The notes under the pieces were generated by a model. That model was not told where the DNA came from. It saw only the letters and a program-made list of their open reading frames with translations, and searched no databases. Shown one piece after another: positions 7,710-9,516 of a stretch of 9,516 nucleotides of DNA. The stretch comes from Clostridiales bacterium. Lineage in GTDB: Bacteria; Bacillota; Clostridia; Oscillospirales; JAAYOS01. Within the stretch, counting starts at the first letter, position 1. The number at the start of each line of letters is the position of its first letter. Both the position numbers and the translations under genes were made by a program. The DNA is taken from positions 1 through 9,516 of the forward strand of contig JAAYMG010000302.1 in the NCBI GenBank assembly GCA_012521525.1, given 5' to 3'.

Positions 7710-7713
7710 CTCC
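7710..7713 (-). promoter_or_regulatory. Ribosome binding site for xseB
   Basis: GGAG (context GGATTGGAGTATATGCC) 8 nt before ATG 7701. It decides between the upstream TTG at 7734 and ATG 7701. Confidence 0.6.
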
Positions 7714-7743
7714 AATCCTATTACTTTTTGCCAAACATCACCG

Positions 7744-7749
7744 ATTATA
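7744..7749 (-). promoter_or_regulatory. Candidate -10 element before xseB-ispA-dxs
   Basis: A perfect TATAAT on the minus strand in the AT-rich 128-nt gap between xseA and xseB. The -35 is weak: TGGAAA (4/6) with a 19-nt spacer, or nothing clear at 17 nt. Transcription would begin near 7737, leaving a 5' leader of about 36 nt before xseB. In AT-rich DNA a TATAAT can arise by chance, so this is tentative. No rho-independent terminator for xseA is visible in the gap. Confidence 0.35.
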
Positions 7750-7829
7750 ATTTCGACTCAAAAAATCGTTTCCATACATAATCAGGTAATTTTCATACCA
7801 AAACGGAGCAAATAGCATAAAATATACAC

Positions 7830-9269
7830 TTAAATATCCAGTTTTAATTGCATCTGCTCCTGTGTGCAGTCAATATCGATTTTAAGATCGGCTTCAGTCT
7901 CAACAATGATTTCACTGTAAGATATGTCAACCTCAGATCCGTTTGTCTCAGTTCCGGCTGTCCCAGTTCCTTCTTTGCCCCGACCTTCAACGGGCTCCGA
8001 TCCGAAACTGTCAAAATCCTCAGTGATATCGCCCGAAATGTTCGCTCTGAGGTCGTGATCGGGGTCGCTGCCGGTAACCTGGCACCTCAATGCTCCTTTG
8101 CCGAGGTAAAGGTTCAGCAAATCACCCACCGATACCTCACCGGCACTCCTAACAACGGTCCCGTCATCCTTTGCGGCTATTGCGTATCCGCGTCCAAGGA
8201 CCTTCAGCGGGCTGATAGCGTCAAGAGTCGAAGCAAGCCGGGCAAAGCGTTCCTTCCTTTCCGCAAGGAACCTATGCGAAACCGACGCAAAATCCCCGAC
8301 CACCTTGTCCAGCTGCATACGCTTTTCCTGAACGTAGTACATGGGGCTCTGCATCACCTTGCGCTCCGCTATTGCGTTGAGCCTCTGCCTCGACAGCCTC
8401 AGTGACCTGTCAACAAGAGTAGCGATCCTTGCTTCGATATTTTTCAGACGAAGCCGCAGTTCGTCGCTGTCGGGAACTACGAGCTCGGCGGCATTTGACG
8501 GTGTAGCCGCGCGCAGGTCCGCAACAAAGTCCGAAATAGTAAAGTCCGGCTCATGACCTACAGCCGACACCACCGGAATCCTTGAACGGTAGATGGCCAT
8601 TGCCACCCTCTCGTCATTGAATGCCCACAGGTCCTCTATCGACCCTCCGCCGCGGCCGGTTATTATGACGTCACCCAAATCGTAGCGGTTGGCATAGTCG
8701 AGTGCCTCCGCGATCTCTCCCGGTGCTTCCTCACCCTGGACACGGACGGGAAGCAGGTTGACTTCGCAGACGGGATATCTCTTTTTGAGGATACGGATCA
8801 TGTCCCTCACTGCGGCACCGGCGGACGAAGTGATAAGGCAAACACGCTGCGGATATCGCGGAAGCGGCTTTTTCCGATCCTGCCTGAAATAGCCCAGTTC
8901 CTCAAGTTTTCTTTTCAATTGTTCGAATGCTATGTATAGGGCGCCGATCCCGTCGGCGATCATTTCCGTAGCATAGATCTGATATTGCCCGTCCCTGGGA
9001 TACACCGTAATGCGGCCGCGGACGATCACCTTCATCCCGTTTTCGGGACGGAATGCAAGGCTCCTGGCGTCATTTTTGAACATTACAGCCTTCAGCACTC
9101 CGCCTTCGTCTTTAAGCGTGAAGTAATGGTGGCCGGACGGATAGCACTTGTAGTTCGAGATTTCACCTTTGACATATATATCAAAAAGGACTCTGTCTGA
9201 GTCTAGCATCTGCTTGATATACATATTTATATCGCTGACAGTGTACACTCTACTTTGCTGCAACAACAT
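7830..9269 (-). CDS. xseA: Exodeoxyribonuclease VII large subunit with an acidic C-terminal extension
   Basis: Catalytic subunit of exonuclease VII, which cuts single-stranded DNA into oligonucleotides in mismatch and damage repair. From ATG 9269 it has 479 residues. The N-terminal OB fold covers about 8-105, beginning YTVSDINMYIKQML. The nuclease domain has GRGGGSIEDLWAFNDE at 205-220 and GHEPDFT at 238-244 followed by ATPSNAAEL. A long helical, R/E-rich region at about 265-345 would hold XseB. The final conserved segment is LGRGYAI to about residue 399. Roughly 80 further residues follow that are not part of the usual domain: about 21 acidic against 5 basic, with a Gly/Thr-rich middle. Start choice is open: AAGGAG is only 3 nt from this ATG, so the following TTG codons (9266, 9263) or GTG 9248, just after the upstream stop, may be used. 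It overlaps the upstream gene by 20 nt. Confidence 0.95.
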   Translation of the reverse strand: MLLQQSRVYTVSDINMYIKQMLDSDRVLFDIYVKGEISNYKCYPSGHHYFTLKDEGGVLKAVMFKNDARSLAFRPENGMKVIVRGRITVYPRDGQYQIYATEMIADGIGALYIAFEQLKRKLEELGYFRQDRKKPLPRYPQRVCLITSSAGAAVRDMIRILKKRYPVCEVNLLPVRVQGEEAPGEIAEALDYANRYDLGDVIITGRGGGSIEDLWAFNDERVAMAIYRSRIPVVSAVGHEPDFTISDFVADLRAATPSNAAELVVPDSDELRLRLKNIEARIATLVDRSLRLSRQRLNAIAERKVMQSPMYYVQEKRMQLDKVVGDFASVSHRFLAERKERFARLASTLDAISPLKVLGRGYAIAAKDDGTVVRSAGEVSVGDLLNLYLGKGALRCQVTGSDPDHDLRANISGDITEDFDSFGSEPVEGRGKEGTGTAGTETNGSEVDISYSEIIVETEADLKIDIDCTQEQMQLKLDI

Positions 9270-9516
9270 CCACTCCTTTTCGGAATACCCGTGCAGCCAG
9301 CAGGGCGATTCCGGCAGCATTGTCCGAAGCATATGCCGGCTGTGCGAATATGGCACCGTACCGTTTTTCCAGTTCACTGCGAATTATCGAGTTTGACATC
9401 ACGCCTCCGGCACACAGGACGGGAGTGCCGGGATGCATCGACAACGCCTTTTCAATGGCTGAGCATAGGACTTCTGTTATAGATTTTAGCACAAAAAACG
9501 CGATATTTGAAGCGGA
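9250..9516 (-). CDS. TsaD/Kae1-family (peptidase M22-like) protein, C-terminal end only
   Basis: The frame is open from the window edge to TAG at 9250, giving the last 88 residues of a larger protein. AGGVMSNSIIRSEL resembles the TsaD segment GGVAAN..LR, and PAYASDNAAGIALLAA resembles the nucleotide-binding CTDNAAM stretch, both near the C-terminus of the ASKHA-fold Kae1/TsaD proteins. TsaD makes the t6A37 modification of ANN-decoding tRNAs, but many Clostridia carry an additional, uncharacterised paralogue next to xseA that is annotated as O-sialoglycoprotein endopeptidase. The Met instead of Ala in GGVM and Gly after DNAA make me favour such a paralogue over true TsaD. The metal-binding HxxxH part lies outside the window, so the two cannot be separated here. 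It overlaps xseA by 20 nt and is probably cotranscribed. Confidence 0.75.
   Translation of the reverse strand, partial: SASNIAFFVLKSITEVLCSAIEKALSMHPGTPVLCAGGVMSNSIIRSELEKRYGAIFAQPAYASDNAAGIALLAARVFRKGVDVVAAK
9273..9278 (-). promoter_or_regulatory. Ribosome binding site for xseA
   Basis: AAGGAG inside the 3' end of the upstream gene. It is 3 nt before ATG 9269, 6 nt before TTG 9266 and 9 nt before TTG 9263, so it does not by itself settle which codon is used. Confidence 0.55.

Noticed and set aside
7738..7818. A 26-codon minus-strand open frame in the xseA-xseB gap
   Set aside because: It has an ATG at 7818 but no Shine-Dalgarno, an aromatic-rich peptide typical of AT-rich noncoding DNA, and it covers the candidate -10 element.
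1..9516. A novel defence, mobile or biosynthetic system
   Set aside because: All strong coding frames are recognisable housekeeping families in a conserved Bacillota order. No transposase, integrase, phage, toxin-antitoxin, CRISPR or large repeat was seen on either strand.

Overview
The window is gene-dense and every supported gene lies on the minus strand, so transcription runs from high to low coordinates. Protein sequences, start signals and gene order all point to a bacterium of the Bacillota, most likely class Clostridia. The base composition looks moderate rather than AT-rich, so it is probably not a low-GC Clostridium; this taxonomic guess is an inference. The order xseA-xseB-ispA-dxs-tlyA-nadK-argR-recN is a well-known conserved block of Bacillota genomes.

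In order of transcription: (1) 9516-9250, the C-terminal end of a TsaD/Kae1-family (peptidase M22-like) protein, cut by the window edge. (2) 9269-7830, xseA, and 7701-7465, xseB, the two subunits of exonuclease VII, separated by a 128-nt AT-rich gap that carries a candidate promoter. (3) 7449-6541, ispA (type II prenyl diphosphate synthase), and 6521-4644, dxs (first enzyme of the MEP isoprenoid pathway). (4) 4675-3872, tlyA (S4-domain rRNA methyltransferase), starting at GTG inside the dxs 3' end. (5) 3793-2942, nadK. (6) A 153-nt gap with a candidate promoter and a good candidate ARG box, then 2788-2336, argR. (7) 2311-605, recN. (8) 608-1, the first 202 codons of tyrS, joined to recN by an ATGA overlap and cut by the window edge.

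The genes are mostly overlapping or a few bases apart, as in one long operon with internal promoters. The functions are housekeeping: isoprenoid precursors and chain elongation, NADP supply (DXS and the next MEP step consume pyruvate/GAP and NADPH), nuclease and recombination repair, arginine regulation, ribosome modification and tRNA charging. I see no RNA genes, insertion sequences, CRISPR, phage genes, long repeats or convincing rho-independent terminators. No stretch above 300 bases lacks a gene.

I did not find an undescribed multi-gene system. The points most worth a second look are the roughly 80-residue acidic tail of XseA, the promoter/ARG-box arrangement before argR, the partial TsaD-like gene beside xseA, and tyrS following recN where sporulation genes (spoIVB, spo0A) are found in Bacillus.
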